Shown here in pieces: positions 54,356-64,000 of a stretch of DNA of 64,000 nucleotides; positions within the stretch are counted from its first letter, which is position 1, and each line of letters begins with the position of its first letter. Source of the stretch: Thecaphora thlaspeos (Eukaryota; Basidiomycota; Ustilaginomycetes; Urocystidales; Glomosporiaceae); assembly GCA_900291925.1 (NCBI GenBank), contig UWYS01000021.1, forward strand, positions 372,001 through 436,000, written 5' to 3'. The notes beneath the pieces were generated by a model, which was not told the DNA's origin, did no database searches, and was given only the letters and a program-made list of their open reading frames with translations. The position numbers and the translations under genes are program-made.

Positions 54356-54459
54356 TGCCTCCGCCCGGGATTGAACCAAGGACCTCGTCATTCTAAGGAT
54401 ACCTGCTCTTGAAAAGAGCTTCATACGAGTGACGCGCTCTACCACTGAGCTACAAAGGC
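54356..54459 (-). tRNA. tRNA-Thr (anticodon CGT) with intron
   Basis: Minus-strand cloverleaf. The acceptor GCCTTTG pairs with CGGAGGC; the D-arm is TAGCTCAGTGGTAGAGC; the CGTCA/TGACG stem encloses anticodon CGT; the T-arm is TTGGTTCAATCC. The exons are 54459-54424 and 54391-54356, with a 32-nt intron (54423-54392) one base 3' of the anticodon. It lies between the PPR gene and CUE1, which diverge. Confidence 0.92.
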
Positions 54460-54729
54460 CAATTCAATGCTTGGAACTTTAGCAATTTCATACATAGACA
54501 ATTTAGTTGGATCCAGACTAAGAGCGAGGCGGATTTGAGGTAGGCCCGCTGGTACGACCTTTTCGGCCAGCGGGCTCCCGGCCGCCGCCGCCGCTCGGAT
54601 CTCCATGTCGACCGCGCTCCGCCATCTCGCGCCACCAGCATCTGTCCTGTCCTCTTTTCCTCACTCGTCAAGCCGACCAGCAAATCAATCTACCATCACA
54701 GGTCGCCTTCACGACACCATCAAGCTGCC

Positions 54730-55702
54730 ATGAACGACAGTCTCGGAGCGATGCTCGCCATCGTCGTGCTCTGGCTCATCCTTCGCTTCGCCTTTGGTGC
54801 GTCGCCAGCGTCATTCTCGTCGTGGGGTTCTAGCCACACTTGCCTGCTCTGACCGTTTTCCTCGGCTACTCCGCCATCTCTCCGCCTCTTCCTGTCTCTT
54901 TTTTCTCTTCCCATCAGGCGGAAGCTCTTCCTCTAGCGGGAGCGCAAATACGGCCAGTCCCAGCCTCGATGCAGCACGGGCAAGGCAGGTCCCACAGCAC
55001 ATGGTGAGCTCTCTCCTCCCTTTCGTTGCAGCCAGACAGCGAGCAGCAGGTCGGTGTTGCTGATCCGGCTCGTCTCTTTCTTCGGATTGGACCTGCTTCC
55101 TGTTTCTCACCCCTCAAAGGTCGATGCGGTCCGGACGCTCTTCCCGCACGTCCCAGAGGCCTCGATACGGTACGACCTGCAGAGATCCAGAAGCGCCGAG
55201 GCCACCTGTGACCGCATCCTAAACGAAGGCGGTCTGCCGACTGTAAGCTCGTCTATGGCTGACAAGGTCGCAAAGCTCGCTGAACCCGCTTGCTGACGCT
55301 GTCAACGCCCGCTCTCCATCGTCTGATTCTCTCTTCGCACAGCCACCGGCCGGCTTCTTTTCCACCACTCCACCACGACCCACTGTTCCAGGTGCTACCA
55401 CCACCAACGCGGCAGGAGCAACACACACAGCTGGCGGAGCTGCGGCAGGCGGCGCCAACCAGAGGACTGCCTCGGGCTTGACGTCCTCCAGCTCAGCGAC
55501 TCGCGCGACCCTGGTCTCGCGTTTCGGTCTGGACAAGTCGGAAGGCGCCGCGCCTGCAGCTGGGACTGGCGAAGAGGGACAGCAACAAGGCTGGGCGACA
55601 TCACCAGAAGAGCGCGCGAAGCGGCTCGAGGAGAGGAAGAAGAGGATGGTCATGGAGGCGAGAAAGAAGTTGATGGAGAAGCAGGAGACCTCGTCGGCTT
55701 AG
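54730..55702 (+). CDS. CUE1: CUE-domain ER membrane protein (Cue1-like)
   Basis: Four exons (54730-54796, 54918-55003, 55120-55242, 55343-55702) encode 211 residues. A single N-terminal membrane helix (LGAMLAIVVLWLILRFAFG) comes first, then a Ser-rich linker. Exon 3 is exactly the CUE domain (residues 52-92): DAVRTLFPHVPEASIRYDLQRS with AEATCDRILNEGG. The C-terminus has a Gly/Ala/Thr-rich linker and a basic helix, PEERAKRLEERKKRM, like the Ubc7-binding region of Cue1. Yeast Cue1 recruits the ubiquitin-conjugating enzyme Ubc7 to the ER membrane for ER-associated degradation. The four splice junctions are all in phase. The name follows domain order and length. Confidence 0.85.
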
Positions 55703-56712
55703 CAGGCCCTGCAAAAGGGGTAGGCAGACAGAGAAATAAACGGCGGGGGCATAGGTCCTGGTTTCGGATGCTATGTCATGCCTGCTTGCAAGGGAATAGA
55801 ACGACTCTCGCAAGAAGCCCGAGATCGCCGAACGCGAGGCTCTAGGGCGACGCTGCATGGTCGCAGCTGTCAAGTCACGGCGACCTTCGTCGAATCTGAC
55901 AGCAGCTATCCCCTCTCGTTGCCAATGCACATCCAACATGGTAGACTCCGCCGCGCCACGCAAGGCTGTCGGGAACATCTATTTTGCGTTGTGGTATCGT
56001 TCAGTTCTGCGTCCCAAGCCGCGGAGTTCGGATGCTTTCCAAGGGAGAGACGGACCGCGCGTAATCGGCGTGCAGATGAGGCATCAGCTGAGCTCTGCTT
56101 CGTCGACCTGACCGCACGAAGCAGCATATCGAGGAAGGAGCGAAGCGGGAAGTAGAAGAGGCCCGGAAAGAAGCGGGATGGCAGCGGAGCGTCACGTGCA
56201 GTGTTGAGGCCCGAGTTCCGAGGTGAGGGCGAGCGGCCTCCACCTGGCGCTGTTCTTCTTGCGACAACAAAGGCTCAAAGCACGCCATCGGCCTTGTCGG
56301 TGTGCGTCGTCGCTCCAGTCACGCCTTCTCCACCTCTCCACGACCACGACGGCAAAGCTGAGTCTCGGCCTGATGCAAGCGCGTTGGTTCGGGAGCACGC
56401 ACTCACGCAACGACCTGCGCTCTCGCCCCGCGGGGCGTGGCCTTTCTTCTTGCCAGCGATGCTGCTTCGCGCGCCGCGATCTTCCGCGCTGCAGCAGGCT
56501 GACCAGAGGCTCCGGACTTACAGACTAACTCCCTCGGCGTGGCAAGCGATGCGCCCCTCGTGCCTAGGCCACCGTCCCTCGCCGTGATAAGAAGCCCTGG
56601 ACCGTGCCTCTGTCCTCCGTTTCCCTCTTCCCACCACCACCAACATCTTCCCTTTGCCACCGCACGTCAACCCACCGCCACCACCACACCAAAAGCATAC
56701 ACCTTGCCCAAG
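55703..56712. other. Intergenic upstream of peroxiredoxin
   Basis: 1.0 kb with no supported gene. Sequence just before 56713 has CCACCA-type repeats common in fungal leaders. Confidence 0.4.
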
Positions 56713-57824
56713 ATGCCCGGACTTCGCCTTGGTTCCATTGCTCCCGACTTCACTGCTGAGACCACTCAGTGGGTTTCCCATGGCGGCCTTAGCAGCACGA
56801 GTACAGCGCCATTTGTGGTCGCACCGGTGCGGCTGCCACCTGCGCCGCTCGAGGCGTACGAGGGACACTGACCGCCAGCTCCTCTTTTGCTCGTCCTTTC
56901 TCGCGCTCTCTCTCCCTCCCCTGTCGCCTGCAGGGGTGTCATCAATTTCCACGAGTGGCTCGCTGGCTCGTGGGCCATCCTCTTCTCGCACCCGGACGAC
57001 TTCACGCCCGTCTGCACCACCGAGCTCGGAGAGGTCGCTCGCAAGGAGCCCGAGTTCAAGAAGCGCGGCGTTAAGGTCCTTGGTGAGCCAGCACGGCGAC
57101 GAGTGCAGTGTTTTGTTCGGTGGCCCGGACGTGAAGTCCGGGCGGACCTCGCGGTCAGCACTGTAGCGTTGCTTGGATTTCGGCGGGAGGAGAGCACGAG
57201 AGGTCGAACGGATTTTGACCGCAGACGCGGACGCGGACACGGGATAATCTGGCGGGACAGGAGATGCCCGCAGACGGGATGACGCTGCGGCGCCTGGCTA
57301 TATGCTGGTTCATGACTGACACCTTGACTCGCTCTGTACTTCTTCTGTACGTCGCCTGCACAGGTCTCTCGGCCAACGACATTGCCTCGCACGATGCCTG
57401 GGTCAAGGACATCCAGGAGATCGGCAAGACGCAGGTCAACTTCCCCATTATCGGCGACAAGGACCGCAAGGTAGCGACCGAGTACGACATGCTGGATGCG
57501 CTGGACCCTACCAACGTCGACGCCAAGGGCATGCCGATGACGGTTCGCGACGTATTCGTCATTGACCCCAAGAAGGTGATCCGACTCAAGATTTCCTACC
57601 CGGCCTCGACGGGACGACACTTTGACGAGATCCTGCGCGTCATCGACTCGCTTCAGCTTGGCGACAAGCACAGGATCACGACGCCCGTCAACTGGCAGAA
57701 GGGCGACAAGGTCATCGTTCACCCCTCGGTTCAGGGAGAGGAGGCAGACAAGCTCTTCCCCGGCTACGAGACCGTCAAGCCTTACCTCCGCTTCACAAAG
57801 GACCCCTCGACCTCGTCGGCCTAA
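56713..57824 (+). CDS. 1-Cys peroxiredoxin (PRDX6/Prx1 class)
   Basis: Three exons (56713-56768, 56934-57082, 57364-57824) encode 221 residues, the usual length. It reduces hydrogen peroxide and organic peroxides. The start LRLGSIAPDFTAETTQG continues across intron 1 to HEWLAGSWAILFSHPDDFTPVCTTEL, with peroxidatic Cys46 in the PxxxTxxC-type motif. KRGVKVLGLSANDIASHDAWVKDI spans intron 2. FPIIGDKDRKVA, PMTVRDVFVIDPKKVIRL and STGRHFDEILRVIDSLQ follow. GDKVIVHPSVQ and LFPGY are typical of the 1-Cys branch. There is no clear mitochondrial leader, so I expect a cytosolic protein, in contrast to yeast Prx1. Confidence 0.94.
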
Positions 57825-58173
57825 GATGATGGGGCGACGCATCGAATCGAACTTTTGTTGTAATATTCCTTTGAATGAGGAGGGAAAGCCTCGACGAATT
57901 TTTTCATCCTGATACCATGAATCGACAAGGCAGTGTACGCTGTATGTCCAGCTCGCGGTGTGTCTGCACACAACGCGACAGGGAAGGATGGAAGGAAATC
58001 CAGAGCTGCGTCAGGCCGGGCGAAGCAGGAGACAAGGGGCGTCCGGTTAGGCCTATGCAAAGGGATAGTCAGTCGTCGTCTCGTCTCCATCTTTTCACCA
58101 TTCCAGAAGCTGCTAGCCACATCGTCCCGAGCAAAATGAAGTCGGAAAAGAGGGTGGCCAGAAGAAAAAAGAT
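57825..58173. other. Spacer before the 5S gene
   Basis: About 350 bp after the peroxiredoxin stop. An A-rich run at 58163-58170 gives a T-run on the minus strand just past the 5S rRNA 3' end, a likely polymerase III terminator. Confidence 0.5.
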
Positions 58174-58292
58174 AAACTGCAGCACACAGGATTCCCACGT
58201 GGTCCCCCACCGCAGTACTGACTGAGCGATACCATGCTTAACTTCGCAGATCGGACGGGATGCGGTGCTTTCACAGTTCTATGGCCGCAGAT
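58174..58292 (-). rRNA. 5S ribosomal RNA (dispersed copy)
   Basis: The minus strand carries about 119 nt of near-consensus fungal 5S rRNA. It starts ATCTGCGGCCATAG. The internal control region reads AGCACCGCATCCCGTCCGAT followed by CTGCGAAGTTAA. The 3' part includes GTGGGGGACCAC, GGGAATCC and GTGCTGCAG. The 5' CTGCGGC pairs with 3' GCTGCAG (one G-T pair). A run of T follows. Exact ends may be off by two or three bases. It sits alone between two convergent protein genes, so this copy is not part of a tandem rDNA repeat here. Confidence 0.93.
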
Positions 58293-58496
58293 GAAAGGAA
58301 CTAAGCATTAAAACATTATATCCAACTGCAAATCAATCGCCGTTTCGCTGCAACGTATCGTCCGTACATTCGTGTCTCGCCTTTGGGGAGCGCTTCCGCC
58401 CGTGGCGATGATGTTCGTTTACCCCATACGCGAAGTACGTGGTGTTACTGTCCAAATGACATGACAAGAAGTCTTCGAATCCCAACAGCCGGCCGG

Positions 58497-59222
58497 CTAC
58501 TGCTGCTGCTGCTGCTGCCACTCGACAAACTCTTTGTAGTTCCTCGCTACCTTTTCGCTCCTATACCTCCTGACTCGGAGGCTCCGTCGAGTCGCCTGTG
58601 TGATCTTGCCGTTCCAGCCGGCTTTTCGGATGGCGCTGTCAATTGCCTCCTCCTTTGTCCAGCCCTGGTCTGAGATCACGTCGGGTAGGTAGGTAGCCGT
58701 GAGCACGTGGCTGCCGGGCCTGCGCGACGTCACTGCGGGGTTGGACGAGCCGGACGACGACGAGGCGCTGTCCTCGCTTGAAGTCGGGGCTAGGGCAGGG
58801 TTGGGCAGGTGGATGTAGATGCCGTGCGTCCCCACCTCCCAGTCGAGATAGTCTTGACACTCTTCGAAAGAGGTGAGCAGCGAGACGCCGCATTGGAGCC
58901 TCGAGACGTCCTTTATCGAGATTGGGCTGAAGCGGCGGTCCTTGAACGCGCTGATGGCGGCATACTGGGACAGCCCCGACGCGAGAGGGTAGGGCTCGAA
59001 GGTGCCGATGCAGCCGCGCAGTCTCGGCGAGCTGGTGAAGGGGGTCGAAAAGATGTTCCAGGTGACAAAGAGGGGGTACTCTTGCCCTTCGTCCGGGAAG
59101 GGTAGATGCTGGGGCTCGGGCTCGCCATTGAGCTCGGCCAAGATGACTTGGAAGCAGTAGAAGCAGTATTCAGCCAAGGCAGCCGAGTCGATGGCGCTGC
59201 CACCTTTGCTGGCGGAAGGCAT
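58497..59222 (-). CDS. AMMECR1-domain protein
   Basis: One coding exon of 241 residues. The AMMECR1 domain fills nearly all of it: AEYCFYCFQVIL, PLFVTWNIF, the invariant LRGCIGTF (residues 68-75), YAAISAFKDRRFSPI, then VSLLTSFEECQDYLDWEVGTHGI and SHVLTATYLPDVISDQGWTKEEAID. The C-terminus ends in seven Gln encoded by a CAG repeat that touches the stop codon. The molecular function of the family is not settled; AMMECR1 is conserved from archaea to humans. The frame stays open to 59303, but a CTATTTCTAG acceptor-like site just upstream suggests a 5' UTR intron, so I start at 59222. Confidence 0.9.
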   Translation of the reverse strand: MPSASKGGSAIDSAALAEYCFYCFQVILAELNGEPEPQHLPFPDEGQEYPLFVTWNIFSTPFTSSPRLRGCIGTFEPYPLASGLSQYAAISAFKDRRFSPISIKDVSRLQCGVSLLTSFEECQDYLDWEVGTHGIYIHLPNPALAPTSSEDSASSSSGSSNPAVTSRRPGSHVLTATYLPDVISDQGWTKEEAIDSAIRKAGWNGKITQATRRSLRVRRYRSEKVARNYKEFVEWQQQQQQ

Positions 59223-60230
59223 GGGAGGAGGATCTGCTGGAGGACTAGAAATAGACAGAAATGCAGCTGTGTGGCTGAAGCGACGGCCGCTCCTAATCGA
59301 CAAGCGTTGCGCTAGCCTGAGCGTCGTGTGATTCCTGCGTCAAGGCGGGCCGGAAGCAGTCGTAGGTGGGGGCTTGGGGAAGCGCTACGTGTGGTGATGC
59401 TCGTCTAGCGAGGCGGTGAATTTGGCTGCTACGATGGGAATCTGTGTCAGAGTGGAAGCCACTGGCAGAGCTGGCCGGAAGATGATCGGTGGAGTAGTCG
59501 GACGAAGTCGGAGATAGGTTGGCTCGGAGGAGGGCTGTTAGGCGGAGTGCGCGCGACAACGCTGGTCCGCGTAGGACGGGGAGCCGAAGAGGGAAAGGGT
59601 GTAGATCGCAGCTTGGTGGTGCGAGCGAGAAGAGTGACGTGACGATGAGCAGGGAAGAGAGATGGTGTGGGATGGTCAAGAGGGAGGTGCTGATAAGGGT
59701 CAACATTTAGGGGATTCGAGGTCCAGGGCAGACAAGCGGGCGAGCGAGGGTTCAGGCCAAAAATTAGAGCTGGCGCTGGCCCGAGCGCTCTCTCCGCTCA
59801 TTCCCGGATCCGGGGCGCACACACACAGGAGAGGGGTGAAATGCCGGGACGTGCGGGATGACATACTCACCTCTGCGCCTGCCGCGAGCTGCACCCTTGC
59901 TTGCGAATCGACGCGCGCCCGCCTCCACCCACAAGAGCGCGCAAGCAGGCGGCCATCGGAGAGGTGCTGGCAGCTTTCTCGCGACTAGCCTCGTCACCCA
60001 AGGGAGGTGGGAGCGGGAGATGAGATGGAACCCTGCTTAGGGTCCCCCGAATCGAGGAATTCGTAATCCACGTGCCGCCCGTGCCCTCACCTGCGCCTAA
60101 TACAAATACCGGCCTCGGCCTCGTCGCTCCCCCCTTCGTTCCCTCCTTCCTCATCACCATCACCATCACCATCCACATCCACATCCACATCCACATCCAC
60201 ATCCACCACAACCCATACAACCTAGCAACC
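59223..60230. promoter_or_regulatory. Divergent promoter of AMMECR1 gene and TspO gene
   Basis: About 1 kb between divergent starts. The final part (60152-60207) is a tandem CACCAT then ATCCAC hexamer repeat lying in the likely TspO leader. 5' UTR exons of the AMMECR1 gene may lie here. Confidence 0.45.
60152..60207 (+). repeat. Hexamer repeats (CACCAT, then ATCCAC)
   Basis: About three CACCAT-type units run into about six ATCCAC units, ending 24 bp before the TspO start codon. Confidence 0.9.
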
Positions 60231-61169
60231 ATGTCTAACCTTCCTGGACTCCTCATCGACATCGTGAGCATTTCCCACTGGACGGTTGCGCTCGGTCCCG
60301 CCTCACTTGGCACGGTATCATCGGCTGACCCCCCTTGCACATCTCCTTCCCCTCATCGTTCTACAGCCCCGCAACCCTTTCCTTGCCGTCGGTATCCCCG
60401 TCGCCATTGGTGCCATCAATGGTCTTGCCACTAAGAATGGCGCGCGCGGGCCGGATTCGCTGTGGTACAAGAGCTTGAAGAAGCCTGCGTACAACCCTCC
60501 CTCCAGCTACTTCGGTATCGTTTGGCCTGCTCTGTACGTCTGCATGGGCGCAAGCTCCTACCTCACCGTCAAGGCCCTTGACCGCACGCCTCCCGGCTTC
60601 GGCCGTGATCTCGCGAAGAAGGCTCTGTCGCTGTACTGGGTCCAGCTCGGCCTCAACTCGCTCTGGTCGCCCATCTTCTTTGGCACGGGAAATGTCGGAC
60701 TTGGCCTGATCAACATCTCAGCCCTCACCGGTACCGTCGCCTACTGGGCGGCCACCGTTAAGGAGGTCGACGTCAATGCCGGCTACCTGGCCCTCCCTTA
60801 CCTCGGTGAGTAGTCTTGCTCCAGAGACAAAAGCGTGGACGACGCAGGAGGCTGGCGATGATCGCCGGTCCTTTGGAAAAGAGTGGTGCAACGAGTTGCG
60901 ACCGCTTCTTCATCACAATTTCCTCTGCTAATTTGTTCCATCCCCTTTCTACCGTCGTCCCTATACAGGCTGGATGGTCTACGCCACCTACCTCAACACT
61001 TCCATCTGGTGGTATGTACTCTGATCCTGCTCCTCCGAACTCCCTCACCTTGTCTCGTCACCGTCTGAAAATCTCCCTCTCTCTCTTCCGATCTCTCCCG
61101 TCTCTTCTTCGCAGGCAAAACTACGGCTCCGGATACTTCAGCAAGGTCCAGAGCAAGGCCAGGGACTAA
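60231..61169 (+). CDS. TspO/MBR family membrane protein
   Basis: Four exons (60231-60263, 60367-60805, 60969-61011, 61115-61169) encode 189 residues, the family size. Five hydrophobic helices are evident. Signature blocks are PRNPFLAVGIPVAIGAINGLA, WYKSLKKPAYNPPSSYFGIVWPALYVCMG (the family's PxxxPPxxxFxxVWxxLY), and LYWVQLGLNSLWSPIFFG. WMVYATYLNTSIWWQN is assembled across introns 2 and 3, and both Trp codons at the last junction depend on the GTATGT donor. TspO proteins bind tetrapyrroles and sterols and act in stress responses, in outer mitochondrial or ER-derived membranes. The very short first coding exon (11 codons) is set by its ATG and GTGAGC donor. Confidence 0.92.
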
Positions 61170-64000
61170 GTTGAAGATCTCCCCGCCACCTCCTGTGAAA
61201 GAGACCCAAGTCGACCCGTTCCAACACCCTCCATGTCCTCCTGCCCGCATGCCGGGGCAACTGCCCGTTCCGTATGTTCGTCCAGCTTTCTTTAAAGCCC
61301 CTTGTATCAAGTATTGGCTGTGCAATTCCACACCCTTTGTGCCCCTGTTGGCCGCTCTGCGATCGACGGCAGTGTCTCCGGATACGTTGCGATGAAGCGT
61401 CTATTTGCGCAGCCGCGCTCACGAGGACGCGTCAACCGTGCGGGTGTGACGACGGGCTCGCAAAAAGGCCGCTTTCAGCACGTGATTGCCTCACGTTGGC
61501 AGATAGAGTGGACGCTCTGCTCGCTCCGCCTTGGACCCTGGACGGGTCTCAACCCTGCATCATTGCCGTCGGTTCGTCGTGGCGTGTGTGTTGCTCTCCC
61601 GCACAACACCGAAGGACGGACTCTAACGATCGCTCAGAGTGGCAGTGTTCAGATAGGCCGAGCAGTGTCGTACAGAGGAGGATGGTCGTTCGACGGATAG
61701 TCGTTCTACGAGGAAGTTCGAGTCGTTTGGTCTTAGAATAAGCTCGATCGGGCCGCAGTGTACGAGAGATTCTACTTACGCCGAGGGGAGGCCTTTGCGG
61801 ACACCTCTGCTTTCTGACCACTCCGTGCATGGGACGTTGCTTTTACACGACGCGATGCTGCGGGACCGATAGGATATGACAAGCGGACGAGCCTTTTCGA
61901 CCGGGCAAGGCGAGCATCAAAGCATGAACCAGGCGGCAGTCCATCTATGCACTCACCACCTCTGGACGTCGGGACGGAAGCCACATGTCGTCGAGGCGGA
62001 ACGGAGGACCTCCCAAAACGCAACAACGACGCTTTTCATCCCCGCCGGCCCAGGAGAAGGCCACGTCCTCGCACAGCCCAACCGGCACCGCAGTCAAGTG
62101 GTGTCGAGAAAGGGTGGTAAGTAGCAGCGAGCGTGCCGCAGCACCTAGGCAGGCCAGCAACAGCTTGCGTTCTCGTTTGAAGAGCATGCGCGGGGTGCTC
62201 AAGGAACGGTCTAAAAGGCGGGATTTCGATGACGAGAGACAGCTAGCCAGATAGAGATACTGTAGACGACGCCGAGCACCCCCTTGAGTTAGATGTTGTT
62301 CGGCAAGAATTCGTCGGCAAGAATTCGCCGGCACGAGGGGGAAAGGCAGGCAGGGGAAGGGCGTCCTGGGCGTCCACACAAACTCGCCTAGCGTGCTTCG
62401 CCCGCGCCTTGTGTTGTGGAGAGGGCAAAGTCCAGCTCTGCTGTCCTTGCGATGGCTGAAAGCCCCTACCTGCCTGTCAGTCAGGACGAATGCACGCTAA
62501 CGATGGACCCGAGCTGGCGCTACACTTCAGCGCGACGGCGGCGGCGGAGGGTGAAGCTACGATAAGCAAGCGCTGAAGACGACGATGCCTATAGCCGGCT
62601 CAGCCCGGCAAGGGCTGACAGGAGACTACCACTGACCGCCAAGAAGTGTCTAGGCGCCTGAGCCGGCCTAGACCATCGAACTACACATCTCTTGGCTCCG
62701 CTCATGTGGGCTCCGCAACTGGGCCTACAGCAGGTCGAGCAGGAGCAGGACTGTGGTCGTAAGTACAAGCGGCGCTGACATGATCAGCGCAAATCGATAC
62801 GGCCCGCCAGCAGAAAGAGAGGACCGAGCGCGCGTCTGTATCGTCGGTGTGCTACATACAGAGCATACATGTGTAGCATATCGTCGCCATGCGACTTTCT
62901 ATGCGTTCAGGCAAGCAATGGAGAAGGAGCAATAGGTGGTAAAGTCTATTTCGATCGGAAGAGACCGAGGCCGGAGCGGGTGTCGAGACCACTCATGTCA
63001 TGTGTAACACTAAGTAGATAACTAGCGCCTTGCTTGGCTCCGCCTCGGCCGACGCTTGCCGGAACTCCAGCGTCCGCGGTCGGTATGCATGGCGAGGCAG
63101 GCGGACACGCCGCCGCCGCCTTCGCCCTTTGCTTGTCACCGTGACAAGGACGGGTGCCGACGCCTACACCTACCTACACAAGCTAGACCTCGAGGTGAGC
63201 TGGCCGGCTCATCCGGAGTCTGGCTTGGCGAGAGAAACCAACCCACACACGGCGGGAGCCGGCAGTCTTGCAACGCGCCGAAGAGCAGCGAGGACAAAAG
63301 GCAACCAACGTCGCGCAATGAAGCAACAGAAAGGGGACCAGACGCCCGCCTAGATTTTGGGAGACGGAGGGCGCGCTGTGCTGTGTGTGCTTTGCGGCCC
63401 ACCTCTGCGGACATCACATCCATTGGCCCCTCGTCTCGTCTCGTCGGCCCTTCCGTCTGCCTCGGTCGCCTCTCTGCGCTTTTGCTCTGCTCTGCTCTCC
63501 CGTCCCATCCCATCCCTTCCCCTCCTCTGCTCTGCTCCTTCTCCTGGTCTCGCTCCTGCTCCTGTCGACGCTGGCCCGGTGTCGTTTGTGCCGCGCCATC
63601 ACCGCCTCCGCTCGTGCCTTTGCACCTCGTCAGGCGCGCCTCGTCGTTGACCCCACCTGCCTAGCTCCGCCATCTCGCCAGCGCTCTCCGTCGCCCTGCC
63701 CCGCACAACTTACACATCCCTCCGTCTCCGTCGAATCAGCCAAGACTCCGGGACCAAACACGCCATCCACCTCGCAGAACATCCCATCGCAACCCAAGCG
63801 ACACCGAAACCGAAGGCAACGCAACGCACGCTTCTCCCTAATTGCAGCCACCGGCATATCCTATCCACTCCCGCAGCTAGACCTGTTGCGTTCACACTAC
63901 CACCACCTCTCGCACCATCGCCATCCTCACCAGGCCCACCGCCCGGGACAGCTCAGCGGCTCGACTGTCTTACCCCGCATCGCGCTGTTCCTGGCCGGTC
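61170..64000. other. Gene-poor end of window
   Basis: 2.8 kb without a supported gene. A short tandem duplication (CGGCAAGAATTCG unit) lies at 62301-62330. From about 63410 the plus strand is strongly pyrimidine-rich (TCGTC, CTCTG, CATCC runs), then CA-rich to the end, like the promoter and leader of a plus-strand gene starting beyond 64000. I did not recognise any RNA gene here. Confidence 0.45.

Noticed and set aside
63056..63664. 202-codon plus-strand frame near the window end
   Set aside because: Its second half is translated from pyrimidine-rich repeats and there are no domain features; it is more likely promoter or leader sequence.
61170..64000. Further tRNA or 5S genes in the end region
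   Set aside because: I looked for B-box (GGTTCGAA-type) and 5S core sequences on both strands and found none.
1..64000. CRISPR array or bacterial operon
   Set aside because: The window is a spliced fungal genome region; no regularly spaced repeats were seen.

Overview
This is GC-rich nuclear DNA from a fungus, most likely a basidiomycete of the smut lineage (Ustilaginomycotina). The reasons are many short GTGAGT/GTACGT introns, divergent gene pairs sharing short promoters, intron-containing tRNA genes, and a gene set typical of that group. I cannot name a species. Every protein gene was read by hand from conserved motifs and splice sites; exon positions are given in the entries.

Layout. 0-6.4 kb: a HIT hydrolase, a SARAF-like ER protein and, divergent from it, one gene that encodes an eisosome (Pil1/Lsp1-type) region and a prephenate dehydratase in a single reading frame. 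6.4-8.3 kb: two tRNA genes with introns (Lys-CTT, Gln-CTG). 8.3-19.7 kb: a dense housekeeping block with a PQ-loop transporter, the RNA polymerase II assembly factor RPAP1, complex I subunit NDUFS4, proteasome subunit beta-3 and the mitochondrial outer-membrane extractase Msp1. 19.7-22.2 kb: a gene-poor gap holding about three telomere repeats joined to a broken pogo-family transposase. 22.2-29.2 kb: a Dal5-type MFS transporter and a decayed PDR-type ABC transporter. 30.6-44.1 kb: the inositol pyrophosphate synthase Vip1, an Ivy1-like BAR protein, an Rtc3-like SBDS protein, a Snf5/Sfh1 chromatin-remodelling subunit and mitochondrial Asp-tRNA synthetase. 44.5-49.5 kb: an intact PDR ABC transporter. 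51.1-61.2 kb: a mitochondrial PPR-like protein, tRNA-Thr (CGT), a Cue1-like ER protein, a 1-Cys peroxiredoxin, a dispersed 5S rRNA gene, an AMMECR1-domain protein and a TspO/MBR protein. The last 2.8 kb has no gene I can support and ends in pyrimidine-rich sequence resembling the promoter or leader of a gene beyond the window.

The genes do not form one pathway. Two loose themes are protein quality control and mitochondrial function (PSMB3, MSP1, CUE1, NDUFS4, MSD1, the PPR protein) and plasma-membrane organisation and transport (the eisosome fusion, the IVY1-like protein, MFS and ABC transporters). The most unusual object is the eisosome-prephenate dehydratase fusion. Next come the ABC pseudogene, the transporter intron built from repeated exon-edge sequence, and the telomere-repeat/transposase junction.
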